64,000 nt of DNA from Terramyces sp. JEL0728 (lineage: Eukaryota > Chytridiomycota > Chytridiomycetes > Rhizophydiales > Terramycetaceae), in NCBI GenBank assembly GCA_027603945.1, contig JADIIU010000017.1:1-64000 (forward strand), written 5' to 3'. The translations under genes were made by a program, and so were the position numbers. How positions within the stretch are numbered: position 1 is the first letter of the stretch; the number at the start of each line of letters is the position of its first letter. Shown in pieces: positions 50,750 to 63,445 of this stretch. Under the pieces are notes generated by a model. That model made no database searches and was not told the DNA's origin. It saw only the letters and a list, made by a program, of their open reading frames with translations.

Positions 50750-51630
50750 ATGAGTTCAAATATATCGTTTTCAACTGCGTATTTGCAGACATTCACAAAG
50801 AAAGGACTGGTGTGGGCGGACTGTATTGGATGTGTATTATTAATTTATGGATATTTTATTTCAAACAGAAAGAATCTCTGGAAAGTGCTGCTGGCATTGG
50901 GAATTACCGGTTTGTTTGGTACGATAATTGAAAACTTTTTCCAAGCAAAGCAGGAATGTTGTCCGTCAGAGAATTACGGGTTTCTACTTGGAATGAATGA
51001 ACTGAATTGGATGGTGTTCGAGACTAGCTGTGTAGTATATTCTTTGGTCAAATTGGAAACTACTCTTACTTCCGTTAAGGTCAAACGGGCAGTTAGGTTC
51101 ATGATGGGTGTCTTTTTGACATGTTTCATTTTTGGGAGAGCGTACATTGGATACTTGCGGGTCCAAGAGAATACAATAATGAATCGCGATATCGGTAATT
51201 AGTACTTACAGAAAGGTCAAGCTCATGCGTATGCGTATGTCTTTTGGTTCCTTGCGGATTTGCTCATATTCGCGCTTCTATTATACAGCACTTTTGTGCA
51301 CATGAACAAGAAAAAGTCTGTTTCTTTATTAATGAACAATCTGTTCAAATCTAGTATACCTAGATTCATGATCATTACCATCAACACACTGTGCTTGACT
51401 ATAGTGTCATTCAGCTACTCTGAAGTCTTTGTGGATTCATCAATAGTGCAAGATCCCGCATCCGTTACTCCTCTTCAAGATCTGAGCGACTTTTTATGGG
51501 CTCTAAAGGGAACTTATCCTGTACTTGTTGTTAATTGTAGCTTATTTTATTATTTGACATTCACACCACGAAATCGCTGATTATGATGGCAGCAGAGAAT
51601 GAAATGGACGCAAAGTTGAATAAAGCTTGA
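50750..51630 (+). CDS. Tandem seven-transmembrane protein, copy 2
   Basis: 279 aa, introns 51195-51215 (21 nt) and 51521-51540 (20 nt) at the same places as in copies 1 and 3. It keeps AYLQTFTKKGLVWADCIGCV, LGITGLFGTIIENFFQAKQE, LLGMNELNWMVFETSC and AHAYAYVFWFLADLLIFALL, and ends in DIHTTKSLIMMAAENEMDAK. It is the most diverged over the segment before the second intron (SIVQDPASVTPLQDLSDFLW), the region where copies 1 and 3 are almost the same. Membrane protein of unknown ligand or function. Confidence 0.72.
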
Positions 51631-51907
51631 ATTTTTTGAAACACAAAGCATTTGTATTGGGACCTTCTGGAACCGACAGAAAGGTATTTACAGAGGAATT
51701 CCAACTGTAATGAGCAGGAATGCAATGGCAACGTTTGGATCACAATACCCTGCTCCCCCTGTTCAATCGCCTTTATTGTATGAATGAGCTCAATCACAAG
51801 TCCATTCGGTGATCCTTGCGAAAAAATTCAGGCTAAACTCGCTGCTTGTCTTTTAGGCATATGATCATCATTCGTCATATAAGTATGAGTGATTAAAAAT
51901 CTCGGCA

Positions 51908-52815
51908 ATGGATGTGCAGACATCATTTGCGACTGCATACCTGCAGACATTTACAAAGAAAAGTCTGGTTTGGGCAGACTGCGTAGGGTGTGCGCTGCTG
52001 ATTTACGGCTACTTTCTATCTAATAAGAAACACCTCTGGAAGATATTACTGGCGCTTGGTATTACCGGCTTATTCGGAACTATAATTGAAAACTTTTTCC
52101 AAGCAAAACAAACCTGTTGCCCAAACGAAAGCTTTTCATTCCTACTAGGGATGAATGAACTGAATTGGACTGTATTCGAATCCAGCTGTGTCTTGTATTC
52201 ACTAATCAAACTGGAAACAACAATCACATCGACTGAAATCAAACGGGTTGTAAGGATTTTGATGGGCATGTTCTTGACTTGCTTCACAATTGGCAGAGGA
52301 TACATTGGATATTTGCGTGTCCAGCATAATACAATCATGGATAGCGCTATTGGTAATTAAAGCTAATTCAAGGCCAGGCACATGCGTATGCGTACATCTT
52401 TTGGTTCCTTGCAGACTTTTTAATATTCGGGTTGCTAATTTACAACACTTTTATCCACATCAAGAGTATGAACAAGGCAGTTACAGTACTAGTACATACG
52501 CTGTTCAAATCCAGTATCCCGCGTTTCCTCATAATCACCATCAACACCTTTTGCATAGCAGTCATATCCTTTTTTTACGCTTCCGAGGTATTCATAGATT
52601 CCAGGATTACCCAGAGCCCTAGTTCTGTTACTCCACTGCAAGATCTTAGTGATTTTTTGTGGGCAATCAAGGGAACTTATCCAGTAATGGTCATTTAACT
52701 GTAGTTGATTCTACTGTTTGATATTCATACTACGAAATCGCTTATTATGATGTCGGCAGAGAATGAGATTGAAAAGACTGGTAATGCAACCACCACTCAC
52801 TTGAACACAAATTGA
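51908..52815 (+). CDS. Tandem seven-transmembrane protein, copy 3
   Basis: 288 aa, introns 52353-52372 (20 nt) and 52684-52704 (21 nt). Core blocks: TAYLQTFTKKSLVWADCVGC, LLIYGYFLSNKKHLWKILLA, FFQAKQTCCPNESFSFLLGM, GQAHAYAYIFWFLADFLIFG, and the C-terminal DIHTTKSLIMMSAENEIEKT. It shares a 93-nt tract (52597-52689) with copy 1 at two mismatches, while the preceding exon sequence is clearly diverged, so gene conversion is likely. Same-strand tandem array with about 240-280 bp gaps. Confidence 0.72.
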
Positions 52816-52903
52816 AATGCGGCTGAATAAATTCATTGTATAATTTGCTAAAAGTCGAGCCTCGCGATTTATTGAAAGTACTCTGGAATCAGACGGCGGA
52901 AGG

Positions 52904-54690
<1,787 letters not shown>

Positions 54691-54981
54691 TGCGCAAACC
54701 AAATTCGGGATCGCAAATTGTGTATCTGGTATTGGATTACTCATTATGACTCATTCTTCATTTAACCTCTAAATGGAAAGAGTGAACGAACTGGTTATAT
54801 GAAAGGTTGCATAATTGAAGAACAGGAGGGTAGAGGATAAGAGATTAATATTATTCAAGGTAGTCTAAACTTTATGTGAAATGCATCCAAAAGTGTTTGG
54901 CTATAGTGCAATGTTATGATTCATCTCAAATCCTACAGTGACATCATATTATAAACTCTCATCTACCATCACAAAGATTTA

Positions 54982-56255
54982 TTAAAACCCCTGGAAACAA
55001 GCGTCATAGTTTGGCAATTCATGACTTTCAAGTTCGCTGCCATCTATATCTTGCCATACACTCTTGATTCCATGGACCTGTCCTTTCTCCATCTTTCCAG
55101 GCTTAACCTTGCCGGTAGGCATACCTCCCTTGTAAATTCTATTCGCTCCAACAGTATTTTGGGCACTAATTTCTATACGATCCCAGAATCCCACCATGAA
55201 ACTTATTCGCCGTTTGTTGGTATCGCATACTCCTTTACCAGGCACCACCCCGTGCAAGTATTTGGAGTCAAAGAGCAAGACTCTGTTTTCCTTTGGTTCT
55301 ACCAACCACCCCTCGTCTGCTAAATCATCTCCCAGTCGCTGATTTGTTAGGATGGTTGGTCCGCCAACGCCTTCAGTCAAATATAGCACAGAAGACAATA
55401 GTGGATGTCGAAGTTCGCCTTTACCTTCATTATCGCTGTCGTAGTGGAATTGATGGCCCATAAAATGAGGTCTACAGTGTGCCCTACATAAATAAACACG
55501 TACCACCACTCTCCATATCTAATTTGCTTGAATTTTTCTGGAAATGTCTTTTCCAAATGTTGATACTGCAACCTGATGTACTGTTCTACCAAATTCGTAG
55601 GCTCTTTTGATAAATCATATACAAAGGAAAAGTATCCAGTGTTTTTGAACTCATGGTATCCAAAATCTCTCCAGAATTCCGACTGCGATTGGAAAACGTT
55701 AAACATTTGATTGAACGATTGTTTGTCGAGGAAATCGTCAAAACAAGCTGCATTTGGACAATCTAATGGCACAGTCAATCCATAGTCAAGTACAAATGAA
55801 GATAGTCTGCGAGTAAAGTTCATTTCGTTCAAAATTTTAAATGCCAGCCTGTCCTTTCCGCTCTGACAATAAATCAAACACAATTTCTCTTTCGCTCTGA
55901 CCAAATACTCTTGTTCCACTTCCAGCAACTGTCTGGGCAGACTTTCCATACTGTCTCTCATTTTAATAGCTCGTTTCAACATTAAAATAATCAACGATAG
56001 TTTTTCAGGTGTGTCTGCAAGTGCATGCATTCTATCTACCAATTTAAACCGGACCATAATTGATTCCTTGTACTCGTCTAACGCTAATCGGTTATATTTT
56101 GTAGCTTTTTTGAATTGGTAGTCTGAGAAATACAAGTCTGAAATCAAATGGTACACTTTATATTTTTGCATTGGAGTTGCGGTTGGTAAGAGCTGCTCCA
56201 GCGCATTTATTGGGTCTGGTTGGAATTGGGCTTTCTTCAATTTGATGCTGAACAT
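54982..56255 (-). CDS. 2-oxoglutarate/Fe(II)-dependent oxygenase with helical N-terminus
   Basis: 417 aa, one 20-nt intron splitting WW-AHCRPHF. The N-terminal 200 residues are helical, TPR-like (MQKYKVYHLISDLYFSDYQF, KATKYNRLALDEYKESIM). The C-terminal 170 form a prolyl-hydroxylase-type double-stranded beta-helix: metal ligands in HQFHYDSDN (HxD) and in YLHGVVPG (distal His), with Arg in RRISFMVGFW for 2-oxoglutarate, and SVLYLTEGVGGPTILTNQ between. Substrate not known; related fungal and algal proteins are mostly uncharacterised. The first ATG is at 56255. The gene is only about 110 bp downstream of HEM13 on the same strand. Confidence 0.75.
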
Positions 56256-56369
56256 TATTAGTTGGCAAAAAAATCAACTGAGGAATGTAAAATCGCAAAA
56301 ATGACTGTAAATCACTCATCTGGTCCAGGGCTGCAAAGAAATATGAATTACACACTGATTATTGAATGT

Positions 56370-57515
56370 TTATTTTACCCACTCTCTTGGCTTGCGAAGC
56401 ACTTGCAACAACTCGTCTTCTTTGCTTCCAAGGACTGGAGAATGGTTGTACTGCCATCTAGCAAGCAATGGTAAGCTCATCAGCACGCTTTCAATCCTTA
56501 CACCTGCATTAACAAAACAAACCTGGAGTAACAAGCCCAAATTTGGTTCCTCTGTCATAAACCAAATTGAATTCCACATATCTGCCTCTACGCAGCTGTT
56601 GCCATTCCTTTTCCTGCTTTGTATACGGTAAATCTTTGCGTTTTTGAACAATTGGAAGATACTGGTGAGCGAGAGCATGAGCGCAGTCATAAACAAAGTG
56701 ATAGGTCTTTTGCGGATCAGCATCCAAGTCGTCAAAGAAAATGCCGCCAACACCTCTAGACTCTCCTCTATGCGTGAGATAAAAGTATTCATCACACCAT
56801 TTCTTGAATTTAGGATAGTAGGTTTCGTCATGCTTATCACAGGCTTCTTTGATTACTTTATGGAAATGCATTGCGTCTTCAGGGTACAAGTATGAAGGAG
56901 TCAGATCAGTGCCTGCATTAATGAATAGTACCTCCGCCAAACCACGAAGCAACTCGTTCATCAGACTCGTCTTCTCTCAATTCAAAGTATCTGTAATTGG
57001 CATGGAAGGTAGGTGCGTGCGGATTAACTGGATGCATAACCATAGATACACCAGCAACAAACATATTGTACTTTTTGTTGTCGTCCACATTCATTGGTTT
57101 TCTTGCTCTCATGTGCTGCAACATTGGTTTAGGAGCAGGAGAGGAAATTACAGAGAAATTGACTCCAGCCTGCATTAATACAAAGTACCTTTTCAAATAC
57201 TTTGCCGTCTTGGAGTACTGCAGAAATACCATAACCACCTTCCTTCCTAGTCCAGCTATCCAATTCAAATTTTTTGCCATCTGGACCTTCAAATGCTTCC
57301 AATCCGCTAACCATCTCTTTCTGAATATCCTTAACCAATTGCTCCATTCTAATTGACAACGGAAATGATGAATTTACATCTGATTTTTCATTTTGAAAGT
57401 ATGGGATTACTAGTCTCTGTTCCGCTTTGACTTTTTGAATTGGGATCGCTGCAATTGTTATGCCTGCAACTGACCCTATGAAAAGGCGGGACGATAGTCT
57501 GTTCAAGATTCCCAT
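56370..57515 (-). CDS. HEM13: Coproporphyrinogen III oxidase
   Basis: 362 aa, three 19-nt introns. Oxygen-dependent enzyme converting coproporphyrinogen III to protoporphyrinogen IX in heme synthesis. Blocks: [127 protein letters not shown] and [20 protein letters not shown]. The first 25 residues ([18 protein letters not shown]) look like a mitochondrial or membrane-leader extension, unlike the cytosolic yeast form. The three introns are unusually alike (all end TTAATGCAG). ATG at 57515 chosen; the frame is open slightly further upstream without ATG. Confidence 0.95.
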
Positions 57516-57809
57516 TTTTACCAAACAATTTTTCAGGCAGGCTGATTTATACCAGAATCCTGTATGAATGAATATTACTCATAAATGAGGTGAGCTCTCG
57601 TACCACTCCTGCGGTGAATTTAGGATACCCGCAGCCAAGGAGTTAATTATACCTATGCCAGGGAACAAACCAAGCGCTCAATTACTTTTGCCCCAGCAGC
57701 CAGTTTTATTTGCTTGGCGGTTTAATCCTTACGCTATGAACTGAGGTTGCAATATTTTTGCTGTCCATTGCAACAATTCTCAAAAAAAAAAGTTTTCGAA
57801 ATCAACAAT

Positions 57810-58970
57810 ATGCCTCCAAAAAGTAAGAAAGCAGCAGTAGAAAGGAAGCAAAAAATTGTCGAAGATAAAACTTTTGGTTTGAAAAACAAAAACAAATCCA
57901 CAAAAGTAAAGAAATACGTAGAAGAAGTAACAAAGCAAGTGCACGTTGCAGGTAATTTATCTTGATGCTAGGGGACCGTAAACAGAGAGAAGCGCAGGAA
58001 AAAGCCAGGCAGGACCAATTGTTGAGGAAAAAGATGGAAGAAGACAAAAAGAAAGAAATGGCGGAATTATTCAATTCAGTTATTATTCAACAAAAAGTCC
58101 CATTCGGAGTCGATCCAAAGACAGTCTTGTGTGCTTATTTCAAAGCCGGCAAGTGTCAAAAAGGAGGTATTTATCATTTAAAAAGACCGTTGTAAATTCT
58201 CCCATGATTTGAATGTTGAACGTAAATCACAAAAAGCAAATATTTATCAAGATGCAAGAGAAGACGGTGACGAAAAGGAGGAAAAGGAAAAAGATACAAT
58301 GGAAAATTGGGATCAAAATAAGCTGGAAGATGCGATTAAACAGCGTGAATCCGGCAGAGAAAATTTCAACAAAGCAACTGAAATTGTCTGCAAATATTTC
58401 ATTGAAGCTATTGAAACGCAAAAATGTATTTTGTATTAACAAAGATGGCTGGTTTTGGGACTGTCCTAATGGGGTTACATGCAAGTACAGACACGCACTT
58501 CCTCCTGGATTTGTATTGAAAAAGAAGGAAACCGAGCAAGAGCGAAAAGAACGAGAAGAATACGAAAGGAAGAATGAAATTACAATTGAAGAATTCTTGG
58601 AAAAAGAAGTATTTGGTATTAATAGTAGCGACTTTCTCTTGGACCAAACCTTACTCCGGTGACAGCAGAATCGTTTGCTAAATGGAAAGCAGAGCGCACT
58701 AAACGCCAAGAATCAGTTCTAGAAGAACAAAACAGAAGCAAAAAAGAAGCCATGGCAAGAATGAAAGCCGGTCAAAAAACCGGAATGAAATTCTCTGGCA
58801 AGGATATGTTTGATTTCAATCCTGACTGGGCTGAAGAAGGAGATGATGATGCTATGGATGAATATATTATACAGGAAGAAGATGATGAGATGGAAATTAG
58901 TAGAGGTGTGAGTGCTGCTAGTTTGGAGGATATCCAGGAAATGCAAGTCGATGATGTTGAACAAGAATAA
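57810..58970 (+). CDS. TMA46: CCCH zinc-finger protein, TMA46/ZC3H15 (DFRP) family
   Basis: 360 aa, introns of 20, 19, 19 and 20 nt. The family stabilises DRG-type GTPases (Rbg1 in yeast) on ribosomes. Visible: N-terminal [30 protein letters not shown]; first CCCH finger [20 protein letters not shown] plus [25 protein letters not shown]; second finger ...[51 protein letters not shown]; acidic C-terminus. Splicing joins the zinc ligands, for example KGDRCKFSH across an intron, which confirms the model. ATG at 57810. Confidence 0.92.
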
Positions 58971-59046
58971 ACTGCAATATTAATGTTAATGATCCTGGTT
59001 AGTGTTTCTTCAAGACAAATTGCCAAAAGATTCTTTATTGCTGAAT

Positions 59047-59121
59047 ACCAATCACAATTGTTTCCAGATATAGCTCGCACCAATCACAATCGTTTCCAGA
59101 TATAGCTCGCACCAATCACAA
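59047..59121. repeat. 32-bp tandem duplication over a gene end
   Basis: 59047-59078 and 59079-59110 match at 31 of 32 positions, with a partial third start after 59110. The right copies encode the last residues (VIGASYIWKRL) and the stop of the minus-strand gene; the left copy lies in its 3' UTR. Confidence 0.8.
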
Positions 59122-59866
59122 CCAGCGCTAATCCAACAACCAGCTTTGGAATGTACCTCTGCATCCCCAGCAACAGCACGGTTCTAGCTTCAGTTCTAGG
59201 ATCCATAAACGAACCAAGACGAACGGTAGAATTAACGACTGCGATCTTGTTCACATACTTGCCGGCTGCTACTTCGTCATATATAACCCTAGCTAAATCA
59301 TCATAGGTAATCTGATTGGAAAACTCCTTCTTTGGCGCTTCGTAAGTCTGTTCATAAACAACAACACTGTGGTTAGGCTCAGTACTCCATATCTGAACAG
59401 GATGAAAGATTGTATAATTGATCTTTGACTGTTTGAGTTTCTGTTCCGCCATTTCCAAGTCGAGGTAGTTGTTTTTCAGTAGGATTGGATGTAGGATAAC
59501 TCTGTAAAAGAATGCCCTTTCAGATGTATCGGCACCAACCCCATTTGAAGAAATTAGTGCGATACGCTGAAGGGATTTTGTGGAGTGATCTAGGACTGCT
59601 TGCACCGAGTCTCGTACTATTGTTGTTGGATCAAGAGGAGGGCCGGAAGTGCCAATCAACACCAGTTCCGCATCTTGTAAAAGCTCTTTAAGTGCTTCAT
59701 GGTCGTAAATATCCCCCTGGACGAGCGACAAATTTGAGTGGGATTTCAAATCCTGAGGGAATTTAGATGGTGTACGAACCAACGCTTTGATTTTATGGTG
59801 GTCTAGTGCTCGTCGAATAAATGGGATGGCTGTTCTTCCTGTTCCGCCAACTACTGCAATTTTCAT
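59084..59866 (-). CDS. NmrA/SDR-type NAD(P)-binding protein with C-terminal anchor
   Basis: 260 aa, single exon. The Rossmann loop is MKIAVVGGTGRTAIPFIRR, followed by VRTPSKFPQDLKS, VQGDIYDHEALKELLQDAEL and ISSNGVGADTSERAFFYRVI, the pattern of atypical SDR (NAD(P)H-binding, NmrA-like) proteins. No YxxxK catalytic pair is obvious, as is common in this group, so it may be a redox sensor or isomerase/reductase of unknown substrate. The C-terminal end (LVVGLALVVIGASYIW) is a single membrane segment, suggesting a tail-anchored location. ATG at 59866 precedes the Rossmann strand. It is convergent with TMA46, whose stop is 114 bp away. Confidence 0.72.
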   Translation of the reverse strand: MKIAVVGGTGRTAIPFIRRALDHHKIKALVRTPSKFPQDLKSHSNLSLVQGDIYDHEALKELLQDAELVLIGTSGPPLDPTTIVRDSVQAVLDHSTKSLQRIALISSNGVGADTSERAFFYRVILHPILLKNNYLDLEMAEQKLKQSKINYTIFHPVQIWSTEPNHSVVVYEQTYEAPKKEFSNQITYDDLARVIYDEVAAGKYVNKIAVVNSTVRLGSFMDPRTEARTVLLLGMQRYIPKLVVGLALVVIGASYIWKRL

Positions 59867-60121
59867 CAAAGAATTTCGTGAAGCAAAGTCGGTCAAGTTG
59901 GAGATTCTGGGAGGCTTGAAATCATATAATCGATGCTGTTAGCTGCTAAACTAATCTTGGAATTTGTTTCAGATATTGTGCAGATTCCCATGCAGTTAAT
60001 CTCCAATCTCTTATCTAGATTGAGCTTACCTTGTCTGGCCATCTTGTCATTGTAAGACCTCCTTTGTGCAAATTGGCATTCCTTGTGTTGTAGCCACCAA
60101 TTAATCTTGACAATCACAAAA

Positions 60122-63100
60122 ATGGCTTACAACGACTATTCATATGGAGGGTATGCCCCAAAAATGGGGAGTCAAAAGATGGAAGACGAATTAGCGCAAG
60201 CAATCAAAAAAGCTCTTTCTCCTGAAGAAACCGCACCAAAGCAAAAGCACGTTCGATCATGTATCTTGTACACCTGGGATATGAAAGGATCTGGATCCAT
60301 CTGGAATGCATTAAAAGTATTCCCAATGCTGAGCGAAGACGTAATTGGGTTTAAAGCAATGATTTTGATTCATAAAGTTGCTCGACAAGGGCATCAAAAT
60401 GTACCTATTGCTAACATAGGCATTGAAGGATCTGGTTGCGGAAAATAATTGGCTGGACGGGATCGGAAGAGCGAGTAGTTTCCAAGGATCTTACGCCCAA
60501 CTCATTCAAGTTTATATCTCATTCTTGAAAAGCAAATTACAATACCACAAATTCCATCCTTACTTTTCTGGAACATTTGATTATGAAGAATACGTATCCC
60601 TAAAAGGAATTGAAGACCCGAATGAAGGGTAATTGAAACTGATGCAGGTATGAAACTATATTTGAATTGCTGGAGTTGTTGGAAAAGATTCAAAAGTTTC
60701 AGAAACTAATCTTTTCCAACTTGAGATCTTACGGTGGCCATAACGAAGCTAGGATTGGTGCGCTAGTTCCACTAGTTGAAGAAAGTTATGGCATCTACCA
60801 GTTTATTGTTTCAATGATGACAGCCATGCATACAAGTACTTGTAATTGACGATAGTTATTGGCTCTGTTGAGGTATTGGGGCCGTTGCGCGATTCTTTCA
60901 AGGCTCACCACTATGAGCTGGTTCAATTTTACGATGATTGCAATCAAATTCGGTACTTGACTTCCTTGATTTCCATTCCAAAGTTGAGCAGCGAGCCGCC
61001 AAACTTTTTGGCTCAAGGACCGCCAAGGCAGCAACCAAGGAATGCTCAAAGGAACAACGATGCAGACAATGAAAGGGAAAGAGAGAGAGAAAGAGAAGTA
61101 ACTGCTAAATAACCGTAGCGCCAAAGAAAGCTCGAAGAAGAGCGTGAAATGAAAGAACGCCAGCGATTACTCGAGCAGCAACAAGAGCAATATGAGCGCG
61201 AATTGCAACAGCAAAGGGACGCCGAGCTGAAAAGGATGCAAGAATTGCAATTGAGAGAACAAGAACAATTGCGGATGCAAATGCAACAACAAGAACAATA
61301 CAATATTGGGCAGCAATTGGAGTTCTACCGCCAGCAATCACTGAGAGATAGGGAAACTCTTGGTCAGTATGAGCTAGTAATTTAGTTTTAAATCTAGAAA
61401 GTAAATCAGCTCCAACAAGAATTGAATCGTGCATTGCAAAACCAGTCTGGGGATGCTCAAAAAACCGAAACTATCACAAGGCTTACGAACGAAGTTGATC
61501 AATGGAAGACAAAGTATGAAGCATTAGCCAAACTATACGCTCAGCTGAGAAAGGAACATTTGGATTTATTGACCAAATTCAAAGCTCTCAAAGATTCAGG
61601 GGCCAAAGTTTCAGAAGATGCTCGCAAGAACTTGGAAAAGGCACAAGCTGAATTGAAAGCAAAAGCGAATGAATTAACCGAAGTCATTGTCGAAAGAAAC
61701 CGTTTAAAAGGCGATACCGACAGAATTAGATTGCAATATGAAGAAGAATTTGCTAGATTAAGAAAAGAATTGGAGCAAAGCAAAGCTGCATTGACTGAAA
61801 TGTCACTTACTAGAGGGTCGGAAGTCCAGTCGCTGGTTGCAAGATTCACACAAGAACAGCAAAATTTGGAAAACATTCTCAAAGGAAAGCAAATGGAAAT
61901 TGCTCAGTTGACAAACCAACTGCAAGATGTGTTATCAGCAATGGAAAAATCCAAACTGGTATTTGTCCAATAACATAGAACTACGAAGAAGAAACTTCTG
62001 TTTTACAAGCAGGGCTGGATCAAGCTCTGGAAATCCTTCGTCAACATCAAATGGAGAGTGAGTCGGGAATGGGGGCTAGGGACGAAAGAATCCAAATACT
62101 GGAAGGAAAACATCAACAATTGCTCGATCAAATGATGGGTAATTAAATGCTTATGTTAGACAATGTGCTCCAAACCTGTGTCACTACTGTGTCTGAATCG
62201 CTGTTCCAGTTGGATGCTGTCGAAGAAGGAGCAAAAGTTTCTCCTGAATTTGTACTTTCTTTGATTGAAAGAGCTCAACAAAGATGCACTGAATTCTCTA
62301 CCAGTTTTGTAAAGTTTGTGAATGGCGGTGATCCAAAAGATGCAGTGACTACATCTTCCGCATTTGCTCAAGCTATAGCTGAACTGCTGCGCAGCGGTAA
62401 AGCTGCAATTGGCTTGGCTCAAGAAGAATCGGACGGAGATGAAATCCACAAGTCCTTGGCTCTGTCTGGGCAAGCAACTGTCCAATTCTTTGAAAAAGTA
62501 AAATCTGCAGTACTGTCCCAAATACCAGCACAAAAGAAACCAGAATACATTGTCAATATTTCAAGAGAGACCCAACAGCAAGTGAGCCGAGCAACGCCAT
62601 TATTAGAAAAAATTGTCGGGTCAAAGCAAAACAAAATCGAAGGAGATTTGGGAGATGCTGTCGAAGGTGCGATGGGTGCTGCAGCGAGAGCGATAGAAGA
62701 AGCTAGCAAACGTTTGCAAGCACTGCTTCAAAGCCAAGGACCAAACCTCAATGTCAACTCTGCAATTCTCCAAGCTGCTATTGCAATAACCACAGCTATT
62801 TCCAATTTAATCAAATGCGCAACTGCATCGCAACAAGAAATCGTCGCCCAGAACAAAGGAAATGCATCATCAACTGCATTCTACAAAAAGAACAACAAAT
62901 GGACGGAGGGTCTTATTTCTGCTGCCCAATCTGTAGCCACTTCTACCGTGTACTTGGTGGAGGTAGCAGACGGGCTTGTCCAAGGAGTTAAATCGTGGGA
63001 ACAACTTGTTGTCGCTGCTCAAGATGTCAATGTATCTACCACTCAACTAGTTGCTGCTTCAAGGGTAAAAGCAACACTGTATAGCAAAACACAAGATCGC

Positions 63101-63343
63101 TTGGAGGCAGCAGCAGTTCAAGTGCGCGAAGCAACCAAACTGTTGGTAAAAGCTGCAAAAGATGCGTCCAAGCTCTCTGCCGAAAGAGATGCCAGAGAAC
63201 AGGTTGGGAAAATGTCAAAGCACGAGGCAAAAGTCAAGGAAATGGAACAGCAAGTCAAGATTCTCGAGCTGGAAAAGGAGTTGCAAACTGCCAGATACAC
63301 TCTTGGCGAAATGCGCAAAGCTGGGTATCACGAAGAAAGCTAG
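60122..63343 (+). CDS. SLA2: SLA2/HIP1-type endocytic actin adaptor
   Basis: 1026 aa over eight exons; introns 60401-60419, 60629-60647, 60836-60855, 61098-61118, 61377-61397, 61959-61978 and 62139-62159 (19-21 nt). Links clathrin coats to actin. N-terminal ANTH domain: KKALSPEETAPKQKHVRSCI, YTWDMKGSGSIWNALK, ALKDLVAENNWLDGIGR, FDYEEYVSLKGIEDPNEGYE; it binds phosphoinositides. Central Gln/Glu/Arg coiled coil (EREMKERQRLLEQQQEQYER). C-terminal I/LWEQ (THATCH) actin-binding domain: WTEGLISAAQSVATSTVYLV, GLVQGVKSWEQLVVAAQDVN, LVAASRVKA, final helix VKEMEQQVKILELEKELQTA. All yeast-type domains are present. ATG at 60122. Confidence 0.94.
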
Positions 63344-63379
63344 CTTTTTGAATAAAGAAATCTTGTTCTTACTTTTTGG

Positions 63380-63394
63380 TTAGGGCTAGGGCTA
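63380..63394 (+). promoter_or_regulatory. Telomere-like TTAGGG element before RPL4
   Basis: TTAGGGCTAGGGCTA lies about 60 nt before the RPL4 ATG, followed by a T-rich tract and TTTTCAG just before the start. TTAGGG-type sites are bound by Tbf1-class factors at ribosomal protein genes in several fungi; binding here is inferred. Confidence 0.45.
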
Positions 63395-63445
63395 AATTTT
63401 TTTTTATTCCAATTCAGCACTTTTCCTTCTTTACTTTTCAGAAAA

